Shown: piece after piece, positions 63,600 through 64,000 of the stretch
Position numbering within the stretch: position 1 is the first letter of the stretch
Layout of the letters: each line of letters begins with the position of its first letter
Assembly (NCBI GenBank): GCA_037127315.1
Contig: JBBBDQ010001922.1
Coordinates: forward strand, 884,501 to 948,500
Direction of reading: 5' to 3'
DNA from: Ascarosepion bandense
Lineage: Eukaryota; Mollusca; Cephalopoda; Sepiida; Sepiidae
Length of the DNA: 64,000 bases
Translations under genes and position numbers: made by a program
Notes under the pieces: model-generated
The model's database searches: none
Told to the model about the DNA's origin: nothing
The model's input: only the letters and a program-made list of their open reading frames with translations

Positions 63600-64000
63600 T
63601 TGTTAGAGCTGACTTGAAAATGAATGTAAACGAATGGCTGAAGCCGAATTGAAAATCAGTTAAAGCCGACTTGAAAACAAACGGTTCTCCTTACACTTGT
63701 AAGTTAGCACTTTTGATTGTTACAGACACACCAGGAATGAACATCAGTCATCATTTCCATTTGCAGCCTCTGTTACTTCCTGTGCTAATTCCACTCGGCC
63801 TGTCTATCGGACAATTCAGAAGAGGGGAGTGGGGGGAAATGAAGAGGAATAAGAATAGAGAAAGTAAAGATGAATAAAAGCCGAGTCATGAGGAAGACCA
63901 AAAAAGAGGAAATCAAATAATTAGTGAGAAGGAACAAAAAGGAGAGGGGAAAAGAAAGAAAGAAAGAGAAAATAAAAGTGAAAAGAGGAAGAAAAATGAA
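63600..64000. other. Purine-rich window end
   Basis: From ~63830 the plus strand is almost all A and G with GAAA repeats (AAAGAAAGAAAGAAAGAG near 63952). Low complexity; no gene. Confidence 0.5.

Noticed and set aside
1..64000. A defence island, operon or biosynthetic cluster
   Set aside because: No adjacent intact genes anywhere; the window consists of eukaryotic repeats and AT-rich unique DNA.

Overview
The window looks like intergenic or intronic DNA from a cephalopod mollusc, most likely an octopus. It is AT-rich, very dense in repeats, and shows no exon of a host protein that I can support. The cephalopod call rests on several things: the short motif around 14725-14770 that I know from octopus and squid repeats (TTTAACGTCCG followed by CCATGCTAGCATGG); tRNA-derived SINEs; degenerate LINEs of two or more clades; mariner, hAT, piggyBac and Helitron elements; and long (TA)n tracts. 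All is from reading by eye. No database search was possible, and family names given here (SINE-F, SINE-T, SINE-P, LINE-A/B/C/R) are working labels.

Layout. 0.2-2.2 kb: LINE ends and a rearranged Copia-type retrotransposon (gag piece, primer-binding site, LTR). 2.35-5.95 kb: SINE-P, a TA-flanked MITE, a four-unit composite SINE-F and a 729-bp hAT element with a perfect target duplication. 6.4-8.6 kb: two minisatellites (53/54 bp and 93 bp). 8.6-11.5 kb: LINE-R copies, one split by a Helitron. 13.4-16.8 kb: LINE-R copies, including tandem arrays of its 3' end. 18.2-21.1 kb: a piggyBac MITE, SINE-F and LINE pieces, and a 5S-headed SINE. 22.2-25.7 kb: LINE-R reverse transcriptase relics and LINE ends. 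25.7-30.3 kb: mariner relics split by SINEs, and a second Helitron. 30.9-34.8 kb: LINE-R split by an 832-bp fold-back element, three SINE-T copies and another mariner. 35.3-38.8 kb: a 151-bp tandem repeat, a composite SINE-F and a 506-bp palindrome with tRNA-like arms. 40.8-44.2 kb: LINE-A, LINE-B with a 99-bp in-frame expansion, and a 202-bp tandem repeat. 46.3-54.5 kb: SINE-P, SINE-F, LINE-A, a second hAT and a Copia reverse transcriptase piece. 56.8-63.6 kb: a ~120-bp satellite, LINE-C, SINE-P, LINE-A carrying a solo LTR, a second 5S-SINE, and a 102-bp array split by LINE-R.

How the parts relate. The LINEs (RTE-, Jockey- or CR1-like) are the probable source of the machinery that moved the SINEs; several SINEs still have target-site duplications of 7-19 bp. 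Nested insertions give a relative order: LINE-R, LINE-A and the mariners are old and broken, while Helitron, fold-back, LTR and SINE copies sit inside them. The most interesting items are (1) a composite SINE-F whose mobile unit contains a variable number of body-tail modules separated by a conserved fold-back; (2) a SINE body that is joined to a 5S rRNA head in two copies and to a tRNA head in another; (3) SINE-P, a retroposed family with a head I cannot assign; (4) an in-frame 99-bp amplification inside a LINE ORF; and (5) a Copia LTR beside a primer-binding site matching an internal part of initiator tRNA-Met.
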